This document shows, one piece after another, positions 40,456-48,119 of a stretch of DNA of 64,000 bases. Source of the DNA: Saprospiraceae bacterium (lineage in GTDB: Bacteria; Bacteroidota; Bacteroidia; Chitinophagales; Saprospiraceae); assembly GCA_013214355.1 (NCBI GenBank), contig JABSSL010000085.1, positions 29,009-93,008 of the forward strand, in the 5' to 3' direction. Within the stretch, counting starts at the first letter, position 1. Each line of letters opens with the position of its first letter. Both the position numbers and the translations under genes were made by a program. The notes under the pieces are model-generated. The model did not search any database, had not been told where the DNA came from, and saw only the letters and a list, made by a program, of their open reading frames with translations.

Positions 40456-41772
40456 ATGTCGACACGTGACAAAGCAGTCGTTGTACCCAAGGAATTACTT
40501 TTACCCTTTATACTCATCACCAGTCTATTCGCGCTTTGGGGTTTCGCAAATGATATCACCAACCCGATGGTATCAGCCTTCAAAAAAGTACTCGAACTTA
40601 ACAACACTCAAGCTTCTTGGGTACAGATGGCCTTTTATGGTGGCTATTTTACGATGGCACTCCCGGCAGCCATATTTGCTAAACGCTATTCCTATAAAAA
40701 AGGGATCCTTCTCGGATTGGCGCTGTATGCCGTGGGGGCACTCCTCTTCTACCCTGCTGCAGCTTACGAAGAATTCATCTTCTTCCTCCTAGCCTTATAC
40801 ATTCTAACCTTTGGTCTAGCCTTCCTGGAAACGACCGCAAACCCCTTCATTCTGTCCATGGGACCGGAGGAAACAGCTACTCAACGCCTCAACCTCGCCC
40901 AAGCCTTCAACCCAATCGGAGCATTAGCTGGGCTCTTTGCCGCACAGACCTTCATCCTTGGCTCCTTGCAATCTGATGACTTGGATGCTGCGGGTAATCC
41001 TATCTACGATTCATTGACAGAATCAGCCAAGGCAGCGGTGAGGACGGGAGACCTGATGGTGATCCGGAATCCTTATGTTATACTGGGCCTAGTCGTCATT
41101 GGAATATTGTTACTAATTGCTGTGGTTAATATGCCTGAGAAGGAGGAAAAAGATCAAGGAGGAAATGTCGCAACCGCTATCGCCCGCATTTTCCGTGGGG
41201 CTAAATTCAGAGAAGGGGTAATTGCGCAAATGTTCTACGTGGGAGCACAGATTATGTGCTGGACTTATATCTATCAATACGCAGAGTCTATCGGCATTGA
41301 TAACCGTTCAGCGGTACCTTACGCTATGACAGCATTGGTCGTATTCCTTGTTGGCCGCTGGATATGCACCTGGCTGCTGCGATACTATAGTGGAGGAAGA
41401 TTGCTTTTGATCTTTTCCGCTTTAGCAGCAGTCTTTACCTTGGGTGCCATCTTTATAACGGGAATGACTGGCTTGTACAGCTTAGTCATGATCTCTTTCT
41501 GCATGTCCTTGATGTTTCCTACCATCTATGGACTAGCTTTAGAAGATCTTGGAGATGATGCAAAATACGGAGCAGCCTTCTTGGTGATGGCTATCGTCGG
41601 AGGTGCAATCATGCCTTTAGCACAAGGTGTGTTGCTAGATATTGGAGGAAGTGGTTACACGGATACGCTAATTATGGGAGTACCAGAAGTTAACTTCTCC
41701 TTTATATTACCCTTATTTTGCTTTTTCGTGGTTGGACTCTATGGATATCGTGTCAACCAAATGAAAGCTTAA
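40456..41772 (+). CDS. FucP-like sugar:proton symporter (MFS)
   Basis: 438 aa, inner membrane, 12 predicted helices. Family signatures: ITSLFALWGFANDITNPMVS at the first helix, FGLAFLETTANPFILSMGPE in helix 4-5, and RLNLAQAFNPIGALAGLFAA. These are the FucP/GluP-type motifs for fucose, glucose or galactose uptake. The context (aldolase, polyol dehydrogenase and the carbohydrate locus) agrees with sugar import, though the exact sugar is unknown. It is followed by a strong terminator. Confidence 0.9.
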   Translation: MSTRDKAVVVPKELLLPFILITSLFALWGFANDITNPMVSAFKKVLELNNTQASWVQMAFYGGYFTMALPAAIFAKRYSYKKGILLGLALYAVGALLFYPAAAYEEFIFFLLALYILTFGLAFLETTANPFILSMGPEETATQRLNLAQAFNPIGALAGLFAAQTFILGSLQSDDLDAAGNPIYDSLTESAKAAVRTGDLMVIRNPYVILGLVVIGILLLIAVVNMPEKEEKDQGGNVATAIARIFRGAKFREGVIAQMFYVGAQIMCWTYIYQYAESIGIDNRSAVPYAMTALVVFLVGRWICTWLLRYYSGGRLLLIFSALAAVFTLGAIFITGMTGLYSLVMISFCMSLMFPTIYGLALEDLGDDAKYGAAFLVMAIVGGAIMPLAQGVLLDIGGSGYTDTLIMGVPEVNFSFILPLFCFFVVGLYGYRVNQMKA

Positions 41773-41823
41773 ATACAATGAAGCGGGAAAAGAATCCGGT
41801 TTGTTCTTTTAAGTAAAATAAAG

Positions 41824-41865
41824 GAGCGGTCTTTCGATTGGATAGCGAAAGGCCACTCTTTTTTT
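41824..41865 (+). terminator. Rho-independent terminator after the sugar transporter
   Basis: Stem GAGCGGTCTTTCG with CGAAAGGCCACTC (13 positions, one mismatch and one G-U), loop of 8-9 nt, then a run of seven T at 41859-41865. It marks the left border of the AT-rich partition region. Confidence 0.9.
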
Positions 41866-42237
41866 ATCCCCTACCCTACCCCATTTTTTTTCTAAGCATG
41901 TACAAAAGGCAGCAAATTTTACTGATATCATTTTACGTCTAGCCACGAGTTTTTGACAAAAGAAAAGGATATTTGTACTTGAAGTCGTAAAAGCGATGGT
42001 AAACCATTATTCTATTTTTCGATTTTTCAGGATTGGATTTCGATTCTTACATCACATTCAAAAACCATCTAAAAGGCTACAAAATGGGAAAGTAAAAATT
42101 TAGCCTCTGAGAGCGATCTTGTTCAATGTTGACAAAATATACTAATCGACTCAAAAGAGAGCTCAGAACGGCTAAAAATGCCCTCAAAATGACTTCTTAA
42201 GCCAGAAATCAACTTTAAAAAACCAAAATCAGTAAAC

Positions 42238-42287
42238 TTTAACTATTTAATCTATTTCACCTAGGTGAAATAGATTAAATAGTTAAA
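42238..42287. repeat. Perfect 50-bp palindrome
   Basis: Every base from 42238 to 42262 is mirrored by 42263 to 42287 with no spacer; the centre is CCTAGG and the core is TTTCACCTAGGTGAAA. The half-sites TTTCAC/GTGAAA equal those of the chromosomal parS consensus but are set 4 bp further apart. It has no T-run, so it is not a standard terminator. Confidence 0.9.
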
Positions 42288-42383
42288 CAAGCACCTAAAG
42301 CCTGTATTTTCTACAATTCTCACATTGTAAATCAATGACACCAAGTACAGAATAGTTTGAAAATAAAGGATTTAGCTAAAAAA

Positions 42384-42417
42384 TATGACCTAGCCGAAAT
42401 AAATCTGCTAGGTCATA
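42384..42417. repeat. Inverted repeat, 11-bp arms
   Basis: TATGACCTAGC (42384-42394) and GCTAGGTCATA (42407-42417) with a 12-nt spacer. The arms contain the same CCTAG core sequence as the large palindrome centre. Confidence 0.85.
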
Positions 42418-42426
42418 ATAGATAAA

Positions 42427-42458
42427 CTAGTTTGAAATAGTAGAAAATGTCAAACTAG
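42427..42458. repeat. Inverted repeat, 9-bp arms
   Basis: CTAGTTTGA (42427-42435) and TCAAACTAG (42450-42458) with a 14-nt spacer, 9 bp after the previous inverted repeat. Confidence 0.8.
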
Positions 42459-42519
42459 ATTATATTTTCGCCACTGGTCATAATTTTCAACTATGGTGAA
42501 AAATAAAACCTCTTTGATA

Positions 42520-42535
42520 TATAATAGCTATTATA
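42520..42535. repeat. 16-bp AT-only-arm palindrome
   Basis: TATAATAGCTATTATA, fully self-complementary. Short palindromes are not rare in AT-rich DNA, so its role is uncertain. Confidence 0.5.
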
Positions 42536-43088
42536 ACATTAATGCTCTATTTTAGCTATATGCTTTAGGCGAACTTTTGACTATTGTTTCAAAATAATAG
42601 AAATTTGAAATAGTCTTAAAATACCTGCTATACAAGTATCTATTAAATATGCCGACAATTTAGTATATTCTAAAAATTACAGCTAGTACAAACTTTGTAT
42701 ATATTAGGAAAATATACTCTAGTTAAAAAATTCTATATTTTGTCTATATTTGTTCTGTTGAACATTTCCTTAAAATGCTATACATTTTTACTATATCATA
42801 AATGCCTGCCTGATTAGATATTATCTATTTTCAATAAATGCTGTAAATTTAGACTATCTTGCATTGCATATTTATATTAAATAGCTTACATTTGTATTAT
42901 ATAAAAGCTTGTACAAATATTCTAGAATGAATGACTATGCAAAATATTTATTCTATTTTAGATATTAAACATATTCTTCACTTGCACTAATAGCTTTCAT
43001 ATTGAAAAAGGGCTGCATAGGTTAACTTGAAAACATATCTCAACTGTTTATACTTGATAATCTAGATCAGCTTTAAAACATAGCATAC

Positions 43089-43865
43089 ATGGCACATATT
43101 ATTTCAATGGCGAATCACAAAGGTGGAGTAGGGAAGACCTCTTCTGTACAAAATATCGGTGCAGGCTTAGCTAGAGCAGGTCAACGTGTTCTACTTATAG
43201 ATTTCGATCCACAAGCCAACCTCTCTGATGGCTTCGGGTACCGAGATCTAGAATTTGGCATCTTCGAGGCCATGTTGGGAGAGATTGATGTACCGGTGGT
43301 AGAATTACAGGAAAACCTAAGTTTGATCCCTTCTACCATCGGATTAGCTGGAGCAGAGATGTATTTTAGTACTTATACCGCTCGCGAACGGATCCTGACC
43401 AAAAAGGTGATTGACAAGGTGAAGGAAAACTTTGATTTCATCATCATTGATTCCCCTCCTTCTTTAGGCTTATTAACTATCAATGCCTTTACCGCTTCAG
43501 ACAGCATTTTTATCCCATTGGATGCTGAGTATTTCAGCATGCGGGGACTAGATAACCTCCAAGAATTGATAGATCGCGTGCAGGAAGATCTTAATCCTTC
43601 TTTGAACATCGCAGGTGTATTCTTCACCAAATACGATAACCGAATGGTTATCAAGAGTAATGTCCGAAAAGTCATTAGAGAGCAATTCGGCGAGAAAGTG
43701 TTCGATACACATATTCGAAATAATATTGCAGTGGCCGAAGCGCAAGCGCAGGGGATGGATGTTTTCAGCTATGATCCTAAATGCAATGGCGCAATAGATT
43801 ATAAAAACCTAACTCAGGAAGTGCTGGTTCGCTACAACCTTATACCGGCAGTCTCGGATAAGTAG
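43089..43865 (+). CDS. parA: ParA-family partition ATPase
   Basis: 258 aa. Deviant Walker A KGGVGKTS at residues 11-18, Walker A' and B LIDFDPQANLSDG and DFIIIDSPPSLGLLT, and the C-terminal motif AGVFFTKYDNR. There is no N-terminal HTH, so it belongs to the small (type Ib / Soj-like) ParAs, which do not bind their operator themselves. It segregates the replicon by forming ATP-dependent patterns on the nucleoid with a centromere-binding partner, here most likely the next gene. The AT-rich inverted-repeat region lies immediately upstream. Confidence 0.95.
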   Translation: MAHIISMANHKGGVGKTSSVQNIGAGLARAGQRVLLIDFDPQANLSDGFGYRDLEFGIFEAMLGEIDVPVVELQENLSLIPSTIGLAGAEMYFSTYTARERILTKKVIDKVKENFDFIIIDSPPSLGLLTINAFTASDSIFIPLDAEYFSMRGLDNLQELIDRVQEDLNPSLNIAGVFFTKYDNRMVIKSNVRKVIREQFGEKVFDTHIRNNIAVAEAQAQGMDVFSYDPKCNGAIDYKNLTQEVLVRYNLIPAVSDK

Positions 43866-43952
43866 TAGGGTAGGGGACCTTAATTCTAAGATCGCGAGGC
43901 GATAGCCAATGGGCTTCGATGTGATCAAGTATTCTATATAAATCCTTACGTT

Positions 43953-44408
43953 ATGGCAAAGAAGAATTTCACGGATAGCCTTATCGGAAATAACCGATCT
44001 AAGAAATTGGATATGCTGGTCTCAAAACCTGCGGCGGAAGTAAAGGCAGAGCCTGCCCCAACTGCTACCCCCGCTCGTAAGCAAGCCACCAAGAAATCCA
44101 ATGAATCCAAAGCCGTAGAAACACCTAAGTCGGTTACCTCTGCGAAGGAAGTGGCAGCTCCTGCCACGAAAGAGGCGACTCCCAAAAAGAGAGGAAGAAA
44201 GAAGAAGGACATCGAACGAGACTCTTTTTTCTATACGGTCGAAAAGGAATTTCTCTTCCAGATTAAGGCTGCCGCCTTTTGGGATCGCCGCGACATCTCA
44301 GAATTCATTTCTAGAGCCATTAAATACTATATGGATCAGGAAATGGGAGAAAGTGAAATGCGACGGGCTGTTCGCGAATTCAAAAGCCGTTTGGAAGAGC
44401 AGAAATAG
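43953..44408 (+). CDS. Putative ribbon-helix-helix centromere-binding protein (ParB/ParG analogue)
   Basis: 151 aa in three parts. Residues 1-30 are a short conserved-looking head (KKNFTDSLIGNNRSKKLDML). Residues about 30-88 are a disordered Ala/Pro/Lys/Thr-rich linker ending in the AT-hook-like KKRGRKKKD. Residues about 92-135 have the strand-helix-helix order of RHH DNA-binding proteins (DSFFYTVEKEFLFQIKAAAF, ISEFISRAIKYYMDQ). It begins 87 bp after parA. A small basic RHH protein beside a type Ib ParA is the expected centromere-binding partner; this is inference, as no named family was recognised. Confidence 0.7.
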   Translation: MAKKNFTDSLIGNNRSKKLDMLVSKPAAEVKAEPAPTATPARKQATKKSNESKAVETPKSVTSAKEVAAPATKEATPKKRGRKKKDIERDSFFYTVEKEFLFQIKAAAFWDRRDISEFISRAIKYYMDQEMGESEMRRAVREFKSRLEEQK

Positions 44409-44535
44409 TGCTTTTCAGCCATAGTGTAGGGAAAATTCCCATTGCAGAACAGCGTATAAAGAGTGACTAAGCCGAACCATTCTAAATAGGATATGGTCAG
44501 CAAGGGTCAAAGATGGTCGAACCAAAAATTAGTGG

Positions 44536-45384
44536 ATGGCAAAGCAGAAAATCAGGGTAGAAGGACAGGTTATCACTATCTATGATCAAGATGGCAACGA
44601 CTTCATTTCCCTTACCGATATTGCCAAGCAGGTAAACGAACGAACAGACATCGTCATTTCTAACTGGCTGCGAAACCGCAACACGATTGAGTTTCTGGGG
44701 GTATGGGAGCAATTGAACAATCCAAATTTTAATACCATCGAATTCGATGGTATTAGAAGTAAGACGGGATTGAACACCTTTTTCCTCTCCGCTAAACAGT
44801 GGGTTACTTCCACTAATGCGGTGGGCATTAAGTCGAAAGCAGGTCGGTACGGAGGTACCTTTGCCCATACCGATATTGCCTTTGAATTCTGCTCATTTAT
44901 CAGCCCTGTTTTTAAACTTTACCTAGTTAAGGAATTTCAGCGTTTAAAGGAAGTCGAAGCGCAGACCTTCAACCTCGAATGGAACGTAAAGCGGCTAATG
45001 TCTAAAGCCAACTATAAGATCTTAACAGAAGCTGTCCGAGAACATTTAATACCTCCTCGTCTTCAATACACCAAAAAGGAAGGCCCTTACTTCGCTTCCG
45101 AAGCCGACCTCGTTAATGTTGCCCTCTTCGGCCAAACAGCTAAGGAATGGCGACAACAAAACCCTGATAAGAAGGGTAATATGAGAGATCATGCTACACC
45201 AGAGCAACTACTGGTGCTTTCAAATCTCCAAAGCCTTAATGCGAAGCTGATGAAATGGGGCTGCGACCAGGATCAGCGCTTACAGATCTTGAACGAATCT
45301 GCGATTGAGGAGATGAGTATCCTTGTTTCTTCCAATGCTTTGAAAACGCTTCCTCCAAACCCTCCTCAGCTTAAAGACAAGTAG
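44536..45384 (+). CDS. KilA-N domain DNA-binding protein
   Basis: 282 aa. Residues about 1-135 are a KilA-N domain: DGNDFISLTDIAKQVN, ISNWLRNRNTIEFLGVWEQL and YGGTFAHTDIAFEFCSFISP. The C-terminal part (about 150-280) is helical, with KEWRQQNPDKKGNMRDHATP. KilA-N proteins are found in phages and plasmids and are presumed DNA-binding regulators. The gene lies between the partition pair and the iteron array, so control of replication or of rep expression is a reasonable inference. A 26-bp perfect palindrome lies inside its coding sequence at 44730-44755. Confidence 0.88.
   Translation: MAKQKIRVEGQVITIYDQDGNDFISLTDIAKQVNERTDIVISNWLRNRNTIEFLGVWEQLNNPNFNTIEFDGIRSKTGLNTFFLSAKQWVTSTNAVGIKSKAGRYGGTFAHTDIAFEFCSFISPVFKLYLVKEFQRLKEVEAQTFNLEWNVKRLMSKANYKILTEAVREHLIPPRLQYTKKEGPYFASEADLVNVALFGQTAKEWRQQNPDKKGNMRDHATPEQLLVLSNLQSLNAKLMKWGCDQDQRLQILNESAIEEMSILVSSNALKTLPPNPPQLKDK
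44730..44755. repeat. 26-bp perfect palindrome inside the KilA-N gene
   Basis: The sequence centred on GAATTC is self-complementary for 13 bp on each side and encodes the residues around NTIEFDGI. It may be an operator, or a by-product of coding constraint. Confidence 0.85.
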
Positions 45385-45718
45385 CGCATTCACCGTACCA
45401 ATATTGCTAAAAGCTTATTAGGCTTAGGAAATAGGGTGAATCCGTTGAAACTCCTAGATCTAGTAGTCTTAACGGCTGTCTTAGCAAGGAGTAGGGTAAT
45501 ATAGTGTACCCCATGTGGGCATTTCTTTTCTTTTTTCGCGCAACTTTTTTCTTTTCTTATAACCACTTGATTTAACTGTATTTAAACCTACAATAGATTT
45601 TTATAAAATCACTTGCCGATATTTCTCTATTTAAAGACTTATGTTTTTATATAGTTAATACTTTATATAATTAGGTGTACAATAAATCCCTGACAACCAG
45701 TTTTTTATATTGATTTTT

Positions 45719-45890
45719 GTGTCCTCAGTGTGGGACATATGTGTCCTTTCCGCGGGCATTTAGTGTTCTTGAAGTGGGCAGATCGTGTACCTTTCTGGGG
45801 CGAAGCGCGTACCCGCTGTGGGGTTTCTGTGTAGGTGCAGTGGGCGAATAGTGTACCGTTTGTGGAAGTTATTGTGTCTCTTTTGGGGGT
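45719..45890 (+). repeat. Core iteron array, eight copies
   Basis: 17-bp units of consensus GTGTaCC-n4-TGTGGGc start at 45719, 45741, 45763, 45785, 45807, 45829 and 45851, exactly 22 bp apart, and an eighth starts at 45874 (23 bp). All are in the same orientation, so they lie on one face of the helix about every two turns. These are the expected Rep-binding sites. An outlying copy lies at 45504-45520. Confidence 0.92.
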
Positions 45891-45903
45891 TATTTAGCTT
45901 GAT

Positions 45904-46121
45904 GTGTACCCCTTACTCCAATGTATTGAAAACCAGCCTTTTAATCGTGTACGTTTTGAGGGGTATTGAAAATGCAGTCTTTTATTGTGTACAGAGTGTG
46001 GGTCGTTTTTCTCAAATGTGTCCTCTTTGTGGGGAGTTGTAGCGTTTTATGTGTCCTCTTTGTGGGGTAAAGTTCTGAGTTGAAAGATAACATTTGTACT
46101 TATCGTGTCCTTTATGTGGGA
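45904..46121 (+). repeat. Second iteron series with wider spacing
   Basis: Iteron-like 17-mers at 45904 (degenerate right half), 45947, 45987, 46018, 46051 and 46105. The last three read GTGTCC-n4-TGTGGG. The pairs at 45947 and 45987 are preceded by a longer shared stretch (GTATTGAAAA...CTTTTA.T), indicating a 40-bp duplication. Confidence 0.85.
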
Positions 46122-46260
46122 GTTTTTTAAATCCTCTTTTTCAGGGAGTTACGATCAATAATATACCTCTCTTAATGAAGTTAATTCTTGCCATTTGCCC
46201 GCCTTACCTAGCATTTCACCTCCGCGCCAGTCAAAATTGGGTAGATTGGCCAATGATTTT

Positions 46261-46293
46261 AGGACATGTTGAGGACATGTTGAGGATCTGTTG
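46261..46293 (+). repeat. Three-copy 11-bp tandem repeat
   Basis: AGGACATGTTG, AGGACATGTTG, AGGATCTGTTG head to tail, between the second and third iteron groups. It may be a binding site of another factor or a replication slippage product. Confidence 0.8.
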
Positions 46294-46313
46294 AGGTAGA
46301 TAGATCCTTTTTC

Positions 46314-46393
46314 GTGTACCTAATGTGGGTTGTATTGCATTGATTTTCAGTTATGTAGCCCTGATGTGGGTCCCTTGTGTCCTTCTTGTGGGC
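46314..46393 (+). repeat. Third iteron group before rep
   Basis: Iterons at 46314 (GTGTACC-taa-TGTGGG type), 46355 (degenerate GTAGCCC left half) and 46377; the last two starts are 22 bp apart. A left half-site GTGTAC also occurs at 46408. The nearness to the rep start suggests a role in rep autoregulation. Confidence 0.8.
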
Positions 46394-46609
46394 TCTGATT
46401 GTAAATTGTGTACTTTTTTTCTTGCCTTGGTACACATATGTACTTAAATTCGCTCCATTCATGGATTATTTACTTGATTAATAGTACGAAAGGATGCTTG
46501 TCATCCCTGTTCACGATTATGTACTGATCCAGTTTTCCCTATGCTTTCATTTACAAGCTGATACTAATGTCGGGGAACCCTAATACATAGGAAGCCTCAA
46601 ACACAAAAG

Positions 46610-48109
46610 ATGGTACAAGAAAAGAATACCCAAGTTGCGGCGATTGCTAATCAGTTTATTCAGCACGCCCGTTACAAGCTCACACCTCGAGAGATGAAGC
46701 TCATACTTCATATGGCTTCTCTGATCAAACCTGAAGATTCAGATTTTGAAACTTATCTAGTACCGGTCAAAGATATTGAAACGGTGCTGAAGGCTGATGG
46801 AGGTAAAAAGCACGGTTCCTTCTACGAGCGTTTAGATGACCTCTTAGACAGTGTCACTAGTAAGAAGATTACTTTCCCGACAGACTTTGTGCTGGAGGGT
46901 ACTCGACTACGCGGGCACATCAATTGGGTGGCTGGTGCGGTGCCAAAATACAGTGAGGAGGGGGTACTTTGTGTGGAGTTTGGTTTCTCGCCACAGATGA
47001 AGCCCTTCTTGCTTGGACTGAAGGAACGATTTACACGTTTCGAACTGATTGAGGTGGCCAGGATGAAGAGTAGTTTCTCCATTCGGATATTTCAGATGTG
47101 TAAAGCTTATTATTACGAGAATGTGCGCCATGGCCGTAATGTGATGAAAGTAGGGGTGTTGGAATTAAAGGAAAGGTTAGGCATTAAGGATAAGTATCCG
47201 GATTTCAGGAATTTCCGAAGAAAGGTCTTAGACGTAGCGAAGGAAGAAATCAATGAGAAGACTCGCCTGCAGGTAAACCTAGAGTTTGGCCGTAAAGGGC
47301 GTAAGATAACTCAAGTACATTTTGAAATCAATGAAAAAGCTGGGCAGTTGCTAGAGATGACTGCGCCAGAGCCGGTAGAAACGAAAAGCACGCAGAAGCG
47401 ATCCAGAGCTAAAAGCAATGGCGGGTTTCTGTCTCGGATAGATACGCTGACAGAGGCACAACGACGAGCCTTCAATCACTTGTCTGAGTACGGCGTGAAC
47501 TTGGCAGTCGTACTGGATGAGATACTGCCCATAATCAAAGGGAGCGAATTGGATGGGTATGAGGACTTCTTTGTTACCTACATGTTGGCTTTCTTTGAAA
47601 AAAAGACGAATCGTACCACCTCAAAGGATAAGATCAAAGCTTTTGTACAATGGATTCGAAACAAACGCTTCGAAGAGCCTGGTCTATATTCCAGTTTAAT
47701 GGAACAAGTTATTGCCAGGAAGAAACAGTTGAATGATGAGGAGCGTGGAAATCGGGAACGTGCCAAGAAGATGACCGCTCAAGAATTCCGGAAGCTACTC
47801 GCCAGCGAAAAGAATATTGGGAAGCACCCCTTAGGAGAACCGACTTATTCTGTCAAGAACAAACTATCCGCTAATCGGAGAAAATCTGAAGTAAAAGAGG
47901 TTAAGGAACTCTTCGAGGAAGGGCAAGCCACCAAGGATGATTTCAACTTGTCCCATTTCAGAAAGCAACACCCAAAGATCTACAGAAAGATCTTACAGGA
48001 GCGCGTTGAAGCGCTTGCCGACCTAAAGGAATCCTCTAACTTCGACCAATTGCTCCAAAGTAGCGTCACTGCCTATTGTGAGCAATGGTGGAAACAACAG
48101 GCAGGGTAG
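46610..48109 (+). CDS. rep: Rep_3-family replication initiator with C-terminal extension
   Basis: 499 aa. Residues about 8-240 form the two winged-helix domains of RepA/RepB-type initiators: VAAIANQFIQHARYKLTPRE, MKLILHMASLIKPED, KSSFSIRIFQMCKAYYY, GVLELKERLGIKDKYPDFRN, FRRKVLDVAKEEINEKTRLQ. It binds the iterons upstream and opens the origin. Typical Rep_3 proteins are about 250-350 aa; residues about 265-499 are an extra, largely helical and charged region, with LTEAQRRAFNHLSEYGVNLA and a second segment rich in Lys/Glu. The extension has no recognised family and may recruit helicase or regulate copy number. Confidence 0.93.
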   Translation: MVQEKNTQVAAIANQFIQHARYKLTPREMKLILHMASLIKPEDSDFETYLVPVKDIETVLKADGGKKHGSFYERLDDLLDSVTSKKITFPTDFVLEGTRLRGHINWVAGAVPKYSEEGVLCVEFGFSPQMKPFLLGLKERFTRFELIEVARMKSSFSIRIFQMCKAYYYENVRHGRNVMKVGVLELKERLGIKDKYPDFRNFRRKVLDVAKEEINEKTRLQVNLEFGRKGRKITQVHFEINEKAGQLLEMTAPEPVETKSTQKRSRAKSNGGFLSRIDTLTEAQRRAFNHLSEYGVNLAVVLDEILPIIKGSELDGYEDFFVTYMLAFFEKKTNRTTSKDKIKAFVQWIRNKRFEEPGLYSSLMEQVIARKKQLNDEERGNRERAKKMTAQEFRKLLASEKNIGKHPLGEPTYSVKNKLSANRRKSEVKEVKELFEEGQATKDDFNLSHFRKQHPKIYRKILQERVEALADLKESSNFDQLLQSSVTAYCEQWWKQQAG

Positions 48110-48119
48110 GGGAGAGGTG

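Larger units (their letters stand above)
41866..43088. other. AT-rich, gene-free region with inverted repeats (candidate centromere/origin flank)
   Basis: About 1.2 kb, strongly AT-rich, no convincing open reading frame. From left to right it holds two overlapping GGGTAGGG motifs on the minus strand (41869, 41874), a perfect 50-bp palindrome (42238-42287), an 11-bp stem with 12-nt loop (42384-42417), a 9-bp stem (42427-42458), a near-palindrome at 42465-42508 (TTTTCGCCA with TGGTGAAAA) and a 16-bp palindrome (42520-42535). TGAAATAG, the half-site of the large palindrome, recurs at 42433 and 42606. The position just upstream of parA is where type Ib partition systems keep their centromere and operator. 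Confidence 0.6.
45385..46609. other. Candidate replication origin: AT-rich segment plus iteron field
   Basis: 1.2 kb without a convincing gene (the small frames here are interrupted by, and in part built from, the iterons). 45541-45718 is AT-rich with T-runs and could be the DNA-unwinding element. 45719-45890 is a tight tandem iteron array, 45904-46121 a looser series of iterons, 46261-46293 a three-copy 11-bp tandem repeat and 46314-46393 three more iterons. The Rep_3 initiator gene starts at 46610. This is the standard layout of an iteron-regulated plasmid origin. Confidence 0.85.

Noticed and set aside
42238..42287. Large palindrome as a simple transcription terminator
   Set aside because: It has no loop and no T-run, and a proper terminator for the upstream gene already lies at 41824.
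45785..46294. Small frames of 66-85 codons in the iteron field
   Set aside because: Their sequence is made by the repeated iterons (Cys/Gly/Leu-rich repeats of the unit), and they have no domain.
41866..46609. CRISPR array in the repeat-rich part of the replication module
   Set aside because: The repeats are 17 bp with 5-bp gaps or irregular gaps, there are no spacers of 25-40 bp and no cas genes.
45385..46609. Classical DnaA boxes in the origin
   Set aside because: No clear TTATCCACA or TTATCAACA sequence was found in the iteron region, so none is annotated.
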